A DNA stretch of 64,000 nt from Cylicocyclus nassatus (lineage: Eukaryota > Nematoda > Chromadorea > Rhabditida > Strongylidae), in contig CATQJL010000001.1 of the NCBI GenBank assembly GCA_958299035.1, positions 106,781,769 through 106,845,768 of the forward strand, in the 5' to 3' direction. Each line of letters begins with the position of its first letter. Position 1 is the first letter of the stretch. A model generated the notes under the pieces. That model searched no databases and was not told where the DNA came from. It saw nothing but the letters and a program-made list of their open reading frames with translations. A program made the position numbers and the translations under genes. Positions 1 through 11,102 of this stretch are shown piece after piece.

Positions 1-331
1 TGGATCATTTAGTCCTGAAAACATCAGGAAAACTGATTTGTGCACTGCTGTTATTTTTTCAAATCAAAAGTTGGGAGCACTTCCACTGTCCAAGTGCATT
101 GACTGAAATGCAGACTGTGAATCTGATGCGCTCCTCAGCATGCAACACACAAGGTCCCCTGGTTCACTAGTGGAAAAAAAGCACTTGGTTCAAAAAGAAA
201 ACAAAAACTTTGGATCATTCTTTCATCAAACGCTATTCCGCTATCCCTACCAGTGCATGGGATCCAAAAATGCAAGTTCCATGCCAATAACGCGCTCCGC
301 TCGACAGCCGCGCTCCACGGCGAATCCAGCC
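1..331. other. No recognised feature
   Basis: I see no gene, splice-bounded exon or terminal inverted repeat here. The first 200 bases are AT-rich. The sequence becomes GC-rich from about 285 as it nears the hAT-like element that begins at 340. Confidence 0.4.
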
Positions 332-1943
332 GTTTCAGCGGGGTGTAGGGGGTGGAGGACACTAAGTCGCCGAAAGAGGGCGGTCCCCGCGGTCATTTGC
401 GACAAATACGCACCTTTGTACATGCGCGGACATGCGTTCCTGCAGGGAATCCGCGCGGGACTCTTCCAAATTCGGCGACCTAATGTCCTCCACCCGGGTG
501 TAGGCCCTTCTGAACCCGCTCTAATCGCGATGATAGTGATAGGTCAGCCCGCCGCAAAGGTTACGCTGTGATTGGCTGCCGCGCCAAAGCGAGCAGTTGA
601 CCTGTCCAGTCGCGTCGCAGTTTCGGACGAGTTTCGTCGTCAGCGTACCGCATGCACTTACACTCATACACCCACGAAAGACGCCACAAGAAGACCGCGG
701 CGTACACTAAGAGCAGACAAACTTCAGAAAAGTTTCGTTAACCACGAAAATTTCCGATAAATGGTAGCTGGCAGCTAGCATTTGGGTTAATCTGCTATTC
801 CAGTGATTGTATGAGGATTTGGAAATCATTGACAAAATGACTATGTTTTCAACATCCGCGAACCCTCTTTTTGCAAATCCTGCCGTTTTCCCATTTTACA
901 ACTCGAAAACTCACATGCTGTTCTGTCTATACCTACTCGTAGACTGCAAGAACTGAATACTCTGCTATAATGTAGGAATGCCAGTTTAACTAAAAGAATG
1001 GCGAGAAAGAGTGCTTTCGACCCCACCGAGATCATGTTAAGAAGCTCATTGAGATACAGACCCTGCGTCTGTGCAAACTCGCAGATTCCAGACGAAAAAC
1101 CCTGCAATTTTTGTCTTACTGCATAATAACAATGACTATCAAACGCATTCTCCAAAACGAGACTGCCTAGCACTCTAAACAGGGTTCATGGTTTCAAAAA
1201 TTCATGACAACCTGTGTAAAGGCCTAGATCTTCATATGTTGACAAGAACTTTATAACAGACAGTTCTTTGACAGTCTGATTGTTTCTGATCAGCTGAGCA
1301 CTTTAGCAAAAGAACGGGTCTGCAGTCTAATGCACAAGGGAGAGAACTTCATTTCATGATGACAATTTTCAATACTTATCATTTTAAATTAGAACCTAAT
1401 GACTATAAAACAAAAAACCTAAGAAATGAAAAAAACAATAACTGCTAATGAGGTAATACTTTTGAAAGGCCCCAACAACTGTCCAAGACCAGATTCTTTG
1501 CTCATTTTAGAGGATGAAAGAGGAGAATTATGCTAATTTATGTTGAAACAATCCGAAAGTACCTACTATGAACGTCAAGCCGTTTTTCAATGATGAAAAG
1601 ACGAACAAGATCAAGATAGAATTCACTAAAGTGCTCCTCTGGCTATAAAATACAACTTACCTTTATAAAAGTATTCGATTTCGAACTAGTATTACAGCTA
1701 AAGGCAGCAGATAGCAGAACTAGGGGCAGCAAGTAGCAGAACTAGGGGGGCAACAGCGAATAATAGCAAAGTCCGCAAGATAAGCTCGATGTGTCCAAGT
1801 TGTATGTTACTAAGACGAAGGAGAGCAACTTTTGAAATTAGGAAACGACTCGTCCGCGTCAAACGCAGCGCGAGCGCTCGCGCCCCAGATATTGAATTAC
1901 TGTAGCGCACTGTGGGTTCAGAAGGGCCGTCTCCCGTTTCAGC
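332..1943 (-). mobile_element. hAT-like non-autonomous TIR element, copy 1, with 8 bp TSD
   Basis: The element occupies 340-1935 and is flanked by the direct 8 bp repeat GTTTCAGC (332-339 and 1936-1943), the target-site length of hAT elements. Its ends read GGGGTGTAG and, on the other strand, GGGAGACGGCCCTTCTGAAC. The subterminal 90-130 bp at both ends match copies at 4423-5667 and 58735-59946, and this copy lies in the opposite orientation. A smaller MITE at 349-495 splits its left end. With that removed it is about 1.45 kb. No transposase ORF was recognised. The TSD and ends are read directly; the hAT label is inference from TSD length. Confidence 0.8.
349..495. mobile_element. Nested 147 bp MITE with 8 bp TSD
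   Basis: This short element is inserted within the left terminus of hAT-like copy 1. Its inverted ends read GGGTGGAGGACAYTARGTCG and continue to GCCGAA with two mismatches over 25 bp. The direct repeat GGGTGTAG occurs at 341-348 and 496-503, so the insertion duplicated part of the host's own terminus. It is too short to code for a transposase. Confidence 0.8.
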
Positions 1944-3392
1944 GCCGTGTGATTACCGTACGTCTACCTATGCTGCATCAGGGCCCGGCACGAGTCGGTT
2001 TCTGGCGTTTCTGAAAACGAAGTCTTCCATGACTTTCGGAAGTTTTACGAAGTCCCCTTTGACCTATTTGCTTAGGAGAAGATGAAAACAAGAAATAGTT
2101 ACTAGTCTGAAAGATAAAACATAGGATAAGAGTGAAAATCCAAATTGGAGCTGAGTACTACGCATGCACAAGAGTTTGGGATTGGAGCGCGATATTTTAC
2201 AAAGCGATATATGAGAAAATGAAGGCAAAAAACAAAGGAAAGGCAATGGTATGAAAATGTTTTCATGCTCAGGGGTAGATTTTTGACCGGGGAATCCGTC
2301 CATGATAGAAAAATCCAAAACTTATGTGAAGTGACAGAAATATATGCTCCAAACGATCTCAGATCGTCTGGTGGCCGTCTGGAGACGATCTAATTTTGGA
2401 AAACGTATTACTTCACATAAGTTTTCAAACCTTTATACATAATTCTTTTGCAAATAATTTTTAATGTATACATTACAATTTTGGTGTCATATGACTTTGT
2501 GTGCACTGTAAACAAGCAATTTGTTTATTTTAGCCTTGCTTTCAAATTGCGCGCACTTTTCGCCATACACGTAGAGCATGTCAATCGTGTGATAACCTGT
2601 CTGAAAAGCTTGTATTCGACTAAATGGCGCTTATTCTTGGTGCTGGTCCCCGAATCGTCAAAAACGATATCTCCTTTGCTTTTTGCTCCAAAAACGAAGT
2701 CCAGCCTGCTTCTAGACGATCTGTGCCGGGCCCTGTGCTGCATGTCAGCTTCGAATAAGTGCCTCGAATTTGCTGGAGTTAACATCTTAAAACGATCGAA
2801 AGGCGCCACCTTGATAGCTCATATGGGAACAATTTGGGAGGATTCACGACACTCACTCCGTATCCACACTATAAGGGATTACCGCAACGAATGAATATCA
2901 TATCCGTAATCAACATGCTAAATAACGCCTCTATAAGAAGTTTCAGCAAATCTGAGACTTTCAGTCCTTGGGATCATTATGTTGGAATAAAATAGGTGAT
3001 TCTGCACGCAGAGACAGCGCTCGCCGCGGACGGTAGCGGCGTCTCTCTAATCAAGCTTTCAACAAAACTTTAACAAAGCTTATAAACAAGCTCGGACATC
3101 TCTAAGCCATACCATAAATTACAAGAGTGAAACGAATAGTGACCTAGCACATAACGCACAAAGATGTTGTAAAGCCATTCCTTATAAGGTGCAAACACGA
3201 ATGTCATGATGTGCTGATTACAACTATGAAGTTCAAAGTTCAAAAAGCCACCATTAGGCCATTCTCAATGGTGTAAATTACGCTCAAGTTGTGTTTGCAA
3301 CTTGCATTTCTTACTAAAGTCATCTGATTAGCATGCTTGAAGTTCGTCATATGAAGAGTACAGGTAGGTGCCAGAGTAAGCGAATATGGTAC
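1944..3392. other. Intergenic, no gene recognised; contains one small MITE
   Basis: No coding region is supported. A stretch near 2006-2060 (AACGAAGTC..CATGACTT..TTTTACG) recurs near 42229-42275, so part of this is a dispersed repeat. Both recurrences lie beside or near hAT-like termini. Confidence 0.4.
2317..2425. mobile_element. 109 bp MITE with perfect 16 bp TIRs
   Basis: AAAACTTATGTGAAGT (2317-2332) is matched exactly by its reverse complement at 2410-2425. The interior holds a second short inverted motif around ACGATCT. The superfamily cannot be told, because no clear TSD is visible. Confidence 0.6.
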
Positions 3393-4305
3393 TTTTCCGT
3401 TATCCGGACCCATTTTTTCAAAAGGATATTGCTTCTTTCCTTTTACCAGATTTGGTCTTAACTTCACAGGAAGGAGTGCCAACCTTCTGCCACGTGTCAA
3501 AAAAATTTGACATGTATCTACCGTCTGCACCCCAGAGAGGTTCCCATGTGAACCAGCGTGCCTACGTGGTGCGACGCTGCCTTTCGCTCTTTTTGACACG
3601 TTTCACCTGAGATTTCAACGGTAGCGCCCGAGGTTAACACGTTCAAAAGTGCGAAAGGCAGCGAGATGACGTGGTACCTACGGGAACCTCTCTGGGGCGC
3701 AGACGATACATGTTTAGCAGGTTTTATTATGAGTTTGTGTTGCCCTACCTAGTGGCGTTAATTCGCTTGTTTTTCAGCCGATAATGACACCAATTTCGAT
3801 TAAACAACTTCATAAATGGACACTATTATGATAATAACGTTATGCTATTATCAATGAACAGATTGGGCTTGCCCATAATAGAGAATTATGCCAGATTTCC
3901 ATCGTCTAAGCGACAAAACAATCAGTAGCGAGGTACTTCAAGCCATCAATTATAGCCTATCCTGGCTAAATTCGCATGGCGGACAGAGTTTGAAAAGAAA
4001 GACGTTTTTTAAATTATTGCTGAAAGAAACAAGATGTTCTAATATGAGTTCCAAATTGATTTGTTTTTATAGAAGACAATTAAACAGCTTTTAGGTGACT
4101 ACGAATGCGCTTTTAACTTACCGGAAATGATTAAAAAAAACGTGTACAACTGGACCAAAACATGTCAATTTTTTCTTGACACGTTGCAGGGAGGCAAACA
4201 CGTGGCAGGGAGGCTGTCCTCGTAGAAACTATAAAAGAGTGTTCTTAAACTAAATAGCATATTTTGTGAGAGCCCTTCAAAAAAAAGGGTCCGGATAACG
4301 GAAAA
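3393..4305. mobile_element. TIR element with perfect 19 bp ends (pogo/Tigger-like?)
   Basis: TTTTCCGTTATCCGGACCC opens the element and its exact reverse complement closes it at 4287-4305. The interior holds a second inverted pair: a GAACC..CTCTCTGGGG-type motif near 3527-3550 and again near 3687-3705 on the other strand. No transposase reading frame is intact. The TCCGGA-containing ends resemble pogo/Tigger termini, but I see no clear TA duplication, so the family is uncertain. Confidence 0.6.
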
Positions 4306-4414
4306 GCACCGCGATTATTGTTCAGCTTCATTCAGCTGCAAAAGGCGCGCAGAATTATTGTCTGCTGCATAATCTCTACTGCTGCCAAGGGGCGCCATCT
4401 ATTCCTATCGGGCT

Positions 4415-5675
4415 GGCTGCGCGGGAGACGGCCCTTCTGAACCCACCGTCCCCTACAGTAATCTAGAACTAGGACGCGCGCGCATGCGCTGCGATGACTG
4501 CGGACGAGTGCTCCGCGAAGGGCTCGTATTTTCGAAAATCACCAACTCCCTTCGTGCGGCTCTTGCATTATGGAATGCAAGGCAGTCACGCTGATTTCAA
4601 CCAAACACAGCTACCATCCTCTGAATGTTTGGTATTCTGAGCTTACTTCCCAGCAGGTATGTTTATGATTTATGGTACATTTTCGAAGTCTTTTCATTTC
4701 CATGATTCATAAGAAACTTCTCATGAATCTCTTTTGAAGTCTTTCAAACGTTGTTTTTTTGCTTTTTTTCCACTTATACCACTTGTGTGTGCGATCCTTA
4801 TAACGTCGTGCATCGTCACATCATATTACTAATGTGAGCTGCTTGATGTTATTGAGGAAAGCCCACGTAATCAAAGTTTGTTTAACAACTCTTTATAAAG
4901 GCCAATTATAACTTAAATTGGTGATCTGCGCTAATTCGCTATCAAATGTGTATTTCCTTACATTTCAGTGCAGCTCTGTAGCTTTCCAAGAAAATTATCA
5001 TCTCCTTAAATTTCTCATTCCTAATAAAATTTACGAACGTGCATTTGGAATTTTTAAGCTATAAAAAGCATGATCCGTGCAGCAAAGAAAAGGTCGCTAC
5101 CAAAATCACAAAATCAATCCATGTAGATCATGCTACCAAATGAAGGTAATGCATTTTTATTTGATCGCGTTTTTGATACGGTGTAAAAGAAACTCCGTAC
5201 TCATCATTGAAAAAAAACGTATGCTTCCCTACTGGCACGCATGTAGTGCACATTTCAATTGAATGTGACTAGATGATGCTGCAAGGAGGCAGACGTAGGA
5301 GAGTAAAGCATGCAATCGAACTAAAAAAACAGTAAAATAAGTCGAAAAGACATTGAAAATGTCTCATAGATCAAGAACATAATACCTTAGAAAGTGGCCG
5401 GCGATTTAAGTAGTGTGGAGTAGAGCGAATAACTTAGGTTATTGAATTCTAGGGAATTTGGGAAATTTAGGAATTTTCTAGAGAATTACCTTTAGAATCT
5501 CATTGTGGAGTAAGTTACCAACGATGTGAAACTCGTCCGCCTCCGCAGCGCGTCTGCCCAGGTCAGCCGCTCGCTCCCGCGAGCTAGCCAATCATGGAGT
5601 GACCTCTAATTAGCGCTGATCTCTTATAGCCGTCGCGATCGGGGCAGGTTCAGAAGGGCCTACACCCGGCTGCGC
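4415..5675 (+). mobile_element. hAT-like non-autonomous TIR element, copy 2, with perfect 8 bp TSD
   Basis: The element spans 4423-5667 (1245 bp) between exact 8 bp repeats GGCTGCGC (4415-4422 and 5668-5675). It starts GGGAGACGGCCCTTCTGAAC and ends GGTTCAGAAGGGCCTACACC. It is nearly identical to the copy at 58735-59946 and shares both subterminal regions with the inverted copy at 340-1935. The interior has no ORF that looks like a transposase, so it probably moves in trans. Confidence 0.85.
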
Positions 5676-6064
5676 GATCGGTTCGCGTGCGGTAGCCGAG
5701 ATTGGCGCAGGAGCGCGCATTCCCTCTTGTACTTACCTGCTTTCCATGGCATCCAACTTGCTCTTAAGGATTTTCGCGTTCGTTTTCATTCATGAAGGAG
5801 AAATGATGGAGGCATTGGGTTTTTTTCGCTAACGTACGCCAGTTGGCTTGGCTTTATGACCATATGGTATTGAACTAGTCCAAGACCTAGGTGTAAGTGA
5901 AGAGCTTGTTCGTTTTCTAAATTGAAGAAGTAGTGCGTTTGCATAGATAGAATCTTGGAAGGTTTTGAACAGGCTGTCCTATCTCTGAACTTCTGAAGGT
6001 AGATTGACCTTCTCTCCCTAACGTATGTGTCTGCAACGATCTGAGGGGTTTCCATATCATAAAA

Positions 6065-6123
6065 TTATTCCTCCTATCATTCCTGTTACGATCTCATCGT
6101 GACAGAAATGATAGGAGGAATAA
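6065..6123. repeat. Hairpin, about 22 bp stem
   Basis: TTATTCCTCCTATCATT pairs with AATGATAGGAGGAATAA around a loop of roughly 15 bases, with one mismatch over the stem. It may be a very small MITE or a hairpin remnant. Confidence 0.6.
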
Positions 6124-7083
6124 AATGAGGGGCAGACTATGAAGATATCACCACTTAATCAATTTTCCAACAGCCGTGTAACTAAATGTCAAGCAAAACT
6201 CGGGTGACATAACACCAAAGCATCTTAATCGTCCATAGAGTGCTTTAAGCCAATAAGGTTTGCGCTGTCTGAACGTTTGATCGTAAGGCATTTTTTTGGC
6301 TGCCTCCGCAGTATGCTGCCAACATTCGTATATCTTAGCCATGCTCCTCTTGCTATCTCAATTGGATTAACGACTGTTCGGAGCAATGGGACTTCCTCGT
6401 AGACCGCTACGTGACTTCTCATGAGCGCGTTGATATCTCCACACGCTGTCTGATGTTAAACAGTTGAACAAGTCGCTACTGGAATATTCCAGCTGTACTA
6501 ACACTGCTGCAGACATGCTTAATCAGCATCAAACATCTCACACACAGTAAAACTCCTCAGCAAGTTCCTTTTGAAACCACACTTTTTTTGATCTGAACTT
6601 TAAATTACCACAACTAGTGAAGTGTTCGCATACGCGCATCGCAACATTGAAATATTTGATGCTAGATATGGATATATATCTGGATATATCTGTTATAGAT
6701 ACTTGACAAACATTCCCATCTTCAAAACTCTTGGCTAGTGTTATCATTAAATCACGGACTAGTGAATACTGACGTTTTTTACTGGGACTGACGATATTCG
6801 CCTTCAGCATTTTTGCAGCGGTTTGAGTATTGATATCAGAGACAGCTACAAGAAAGCCTTTGCAACGAATCCTACTTATGTAAGCTAAGACAAGTCTTAG
6901 CTAAAAAACACTCAAATAGCGAGTTCTCAAAAGAGAATGAACGAATGGTATCAGACTTGACAAGCTCATGTGATGGTCAGAAAGAGAAGATTCTCCACAA
7001 CAAACTCAATAAAAGCAAAAAAAGAGAAGACGCCGACATAACGCAGTTTTACAATTGGTCACAGCATGCCACGGCGAATAAGT

Positions 7084-7198
7084 ACTTATATATTCGCCTA
7101 TATATAGGCGAATATATAAGTATATATATAGGGCATATATGCCCTTACAAGCTGCACTCGTAGTGAGTTTAACGGAATGCAGCTTGTAAGGGCATATA
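7084..7198. repeat. Perfect 38 bp palindrome followed by a 21 bp-stem hairpin
   Basis: Bases 7084-7121 read the same on both strands (ACTTATATATTCGCC..GGCGAATATATAAGT). Next comes a hairpin whose arms, 7136-7156 and 7178-7198, contain GCCCTTACAAGCTGCA and its reverse complement. The two structures abut the start of a CTGGCTTACCCGG repeat. Confidence 0.65.
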
Positions 7199-7204
7199 GG
7201 TGAA

Positions 7205-7415
7205 CTAGCTGGCTTACCCGGCTCCGCCTGGCCCTGTCAAAAACGATAAAGGTTCCCTTTCTATCCCTATACACCTTTATTTGTGCCCACTTCTACATTC
7301 CCTATTCCCGCTGCGTGAGTAATCAGTATGCTCACCTACCTTCCTCACCAACCCCCCAGCCCCGTAGCTCAAACTTTGCACAAAAAAAACAATAAAATCG
7401 ATAAAAGTAAGGATA
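7205..7415 (+). repeat. CTGGCTTACCCGG family repeat, left end
   Basis: It starts ACTAGCTGGCTTACCCGG and runs through CCCTGTCAAAA to an ATCGATAAAAGTAA tract. The same start is seen near 15072, 20055, 45128, 51728 and 60458. It is an interspersed non-coding family; some copies carry a GACA-rich tail ending in TTTATATATAAG. Confidence 0.6.
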
Positions 7416-7689
7416 ATTCTAAAATCTGGTGGCGTTATTCGGCTATCCGGGCCCCAAAATGTTTTTGTAACGGATCTTGCTCAAACTCGGTATATGGGGA
7501 TTATTTGAGCCGCTGATGACAATGTTATAGTCATCGCGTGGCAGCGGGTAAAAATCATAAACCTGCCTGAAACCTTGGCAGGGAATTACCTAAAGTGCTG
7601 TTCAAAGAATATCGTGCTCAATTCCCGCGGTAAAGGCAATTCTTGTGGTATAAAAGTTTCCCGCGACCGTAATGCTTTCCTTATAGGAC

Positions 7690-7895
7690 CACTGCCGCGC
7701 GCGATACATCCTTCGGCGGCTTTTGCCTAAGCAGAAATAGGGGAAGGGAGATTTGCCGCGTGCAATACACTCTTCGGCGGCTTTTGCCTGAGCAGAAATA
7801 GGGGGAGAGACATTTGCCGCGTGCGATACACCCTTCGGCGGCTTTTGCCCAAGCAAATCAGGGGGAGGGAGATTTGCCGCGTGAGTTACACGTTG
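7690..7895. repeat. Minisatellite, about 58 bp unit, 3.5 copies
   Basis: Units contain TTTGCCGCGTG..ATACACYCTTCGGCGGCTTTTGCC followed by AAGCA and a G-rich tail. A related single unit lies in inverted orientation at about 11236-11320. The region 7896-8205 after the array holds no recognised feature. Confidence 0.65.
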
Positions 7896-8205
7896 GGACA
7901 GGTTATCAGGATGGCGCTGGAGACCGCCATGCAAAACGACGGTTTCCCCATTTCATGAATATCTGGGATTTAAATTGGCCCTGTCCATTCAAATCCTGCA
8001 ACTCACCATAACTTCACTAATGCGTTATGACAGCGAGCAAGTTTCATATTCATAAGCAGTATACTTGTGAACCGTTACAGGAAAGGTTTTTAGTAAATGT
8101 GGAACTTCGACCATCTACACCCACCGTAACCCAAGAAAATGCACTGTCCTGCGAAATCAGCATGATATCCATGTTCAGCGCGCTAAATGACCACCCTAGA
8201 CGAAG

Positions 8206-8900
8206 ACTCCCAGCCCCGTAGCTCAAACTTTGCAAAAAAAATCGATAAAATCGATAAAAGTAATCGATGATCCTGAAAACTAATAATGTATTCGGAATCC
8301 CCATGCTCGATTACCCCCCTGTGCAAACTCCCAGCCCCGTAGCTTAAACTTTGCAAAAAAAATCGATAAAATCGATAAAAGTAATCGATAATCTCGAAAA
8401 CTGATAGTATTCGGAATCCCCATGCTCGATTACCCCCCTGTGCAAACTCCAGCCCCGTAGCTCAAACTTTGCAAAAAAATCGATAAAATCGATAAAAGTA
8501 ATCGATGATCCTGAAAACTAATATTGTATTCGGAATCCCCATGCTCGATTACCCCCCTGTGCAAACTCCCAGCCCCGTAGCTTAAACTTTGCAAAAAAAT
8601 CGATAAAATCGATAAAAGTAATCGATGATCCTGAAAACTAATATTGTATTCGGAATCCCAATGCTCGATTACCCCCTGTGCCAACTCCCAGCCCCGTAGG
8701 TGAACTCTGCAAAAAAATCGATAAAATCGATATCGATCGATGACGAAAAGTAGCCTGTGACACCCGCCGGGGCCCGAAGTGTTTGTGTGCCAAGTTTGGT
8801 CCTCGGTTCAGAAATGGAATTTTCTATTCGGAATATACGTACACACATACAGACAGACAGACATACAGACAAACAGACATTCACCTTTATATATAAGGCA
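8206..8900. repeat. ATCGAT-rich tandem repeat (119-120 bp units) with GACA/CATA tail
   Basis: Four to five units share GTATTCGGAATCCCCATGCT, CAGCCCCGTAG and an AAAATCGATAAAATCGATAA tract with several ATCGAT sites. The unit start recurs at about 8306, 8425, 8544 and 8664. The array ends in CACCCGCCGGGGCCCG, then CAGACAGACATACAGAC and TTTATATATAAG. It is the same block type as 20515-21571 and 60900-61629, here with only one orientation present. Confidence 0.8.
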
Positions 8901-9419
8901 TAGAGACCCTACGGGTCGCTAGTAAGTGGGTGGGGGCAGATACATTGATATCTGCCATTAATTAACTAAAAATCCCAAGAAAGAGAATTTCCATCTTCCC
9001 AGCGACCTTTCGCGTATAGTGAGTAGTAGAAACAAAACACTATGCTTTTAGGAAAAGAAGCTACTACCAGTGACTATCCGTAAAGCATCTCTGCTGTTCC
9101 TCTTGCAGATACCTTCGCCCAGATACCACAGCTCTTAAACAAGGAAGCTACCCCCAGGCACCTGTTTAGAACAGCTGATTCATCCCAAAACTCAGATTGA
9201 TTCCAGGAAAGTGCCATGTTAATGGAGGCGTCAAGTTATGTCTTCCAGCAGCCGAAAACTCAGATATGTAGATAAAAACGAAGCAGTATTTTTTCGATGT
9301 TGTCTTGCCAGTGAACGGACTCGTTTCTTAGAACAGACTAAAGCTTGCCCGACGCCTTCTTTTGAAGGACAATCTTACCGAAACTGACTGTCGCATAAAG
9401 CTATAGGTCTTTCCAAGCT
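8901..9419. repeat. Segment duplicated at about 61630-62160
   Basis: It opens with a hairpin based on GACCCTACGGGTC and continues GTAAGTGGGTGGGGGCAGAT. The same order, with high similarity, follows the satellite block at 61630. Both places then pass into the same minisatellite, so the satellite, hairpin and minisatellite travel as one unit. Confidence 0.75.
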
Positions 9420-10660
9420 CCTTATGCTTCCGCTTTTAGGGGGAAAAGTATGGTTGAGAAGAAGGGGCCGTAATTTTTTCCAGCAAGTTTCTTTATAATT
9501 AGATATTGACACCTAAAATTTTTAAGCGCAAATATCTTGCTGCCTGAGCCGAGTCTTTTCTTCCCTCGAGACCAAGCTCCCTGTTTTTTTTTTGCTTCTA
9601 GGGGCAAAAGTGTGGTTTTAGCGAAGTTCAAAAGGCCAAAACTTTCACAGAAGATAATTTCCTGTCGCAAGAAGCTCATGGATCCGTCTTTCCCTCGAGA
9701 TCACTTTTCTGCCTTCAGAGGCAGAAGTTCGGTTTTTGCAGAGCAGAATGACCACAAGTGAATTTGAAACAAGTTTTTAGAATAAACATTGACACCTAGA
9801 AATTTTCAGCGAAAGTATCTTGCTGGCTGAGCTTATGAGTCTCTTCCCCTCGAAACCAAGCTATCTGTGCTTTTCTGCTTTTGGGGCCAGAAGTGTGGTT
9901 TTTGGTTTTTGTGGTTTTGCCAAGTGGGAGTCAAACGTCTTGGCGAAAGTCCTGTCGGATGAAGCTCATGGGTCTGTCCTTCTATCGAGAGCACTTTCTG
10001 CTTTTTTTACTTTTAGAGGCAGAAGTATGGTTTTTGCAAAGTAGAAGGGCCAGAAGTAAATTTAGAAGCAAGTTTCTGTATGAATAAACATTGACACCCA
10101 GAAATTTTCAGCGAAAGTATCTTGCTGGCTGAGCTTATTAGTGTTTTCTCCTCGAGACCAAAAGGGCCAGAAATAAATTTCAAGCAAGTTCTGTATAATC
10201 ACTGACACCCAGAAACTTCTGGCGAAACTTGCTGCCTAAGGCCATTCTTTCTTCCCTCGAGACCAAGCTCCCTGTCTTTTTTGCTTTTAGGACCAGAAGT
10301 GTGGTTTTTGAGTTTGTGGTTCTTGCGAAGTTTGGGGGCCAAAAGTTTCAGTGAAAATGTCCTATCGAATGAAACTCATGGGTGTGTCTTTCCCTCGAGA
10401 CCACTTTTCTACCTTCAGAGGCAGAAGTTCGGTTTTTGCAGAGTGGAAGGGACAGAAGTAAATTTCAAGGAAATTTCTATATAATTAGATATTGACTCGT
10501 AGAAATTCTTAACGGAAGCATCTTGCCGCCTCAATTTATAAGCCTTTTCTTCCCTCGAGACCAGGCTCTTTGTGCTTTTCTGATTTTAGAGGCAGGATTT
10601 TAAAAGGTAAAGGCGGGCAAAAGTGAATATATAACAACTTTAGGTAAAGTTACCGTCTTC
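9420..10660. repeat. Degenerate minisatellite, about 230-290 bp units
   Basis: Units repeat TTCCCTCGAGACCAAGCTCC, then TTTTCTGCTTTTAGGGGCAG with AAGTGTGGTTTTTG, then ATTGACACCCAGAAATTTTC. Short ORFs in both strands arise from the repeat and are not genes. A second array of the same family runs from 62160 past the window end. Confidence 0.75.
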
Positions 10661-11102
10661 ATCAATTCCGAGTGTGATTATAGAATTCTCAGCATGCTCA
10701 CTTACCCCGGACCAGTGCCATCTCAGCCTCGTAGCTAGCTAGCCCCCACCGACTAGTGGGGTGAGGACGACTATAACACCACTCGTTTTGACGGTTGGCT
10801 GATTGGCCCAGGCAGCCAATCGCGGCTCGGCTGCGACTCCGCTCTAGCCTCAGCAATCCCAGAGCCGGAAAACGCCATAAAAAGGCTTTTTTGACTTTCA
10901 AGCACGGCTCTAGTCCAAGCGCATCCAGAGGATGTTCCCGAGCCACTTTGCTCGGAAGAAGCAAAATGTCGAACAAAATTTCTTTTCTGTTGCTTGGGCT
11001 TATTCTTCCCGCTGATTCCAGAAACGCAGCTAGCAGACTGTCGAAAATAGCTTATTCTAGAAGCTCCTAATTTTGAATTTGGACGTCTGTCACTGAGGTT
11101 AC
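10661..11102. other. No recognised gene
   Basis: There are two 91-92 codon open frames in opposite strands around 10698-11070, both without a recognisable motif. The sequence is moderately GC-rich. I see no bounded element here. Confidence 0.3.

Larger units (their letters stand above)
5676..7204. other. Intergenic, no gene recognised; several perfect hairpins
   Basis: No conserved coding sequence was recognised. A 90-codon open frame on the - strand at 6538-6810 has no family motif. Three strong inverted repeats at 6065-6123, 7084-7121 and 7136-7198 are listed separately. Confidence 0.4.

Noticed and set aside
8206..8900. Possible CRISPR array
   Set aside because: Units are about 120 bp and similar along their full length, with no short repeat and unique spacer pattern. 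The host is a eukaryote.
9420..10660. Series of about 70-codon ORFs resembling a small gene family
   Set aside because: They are shadows of a degenerate minisatellite found again at 62160-64000.
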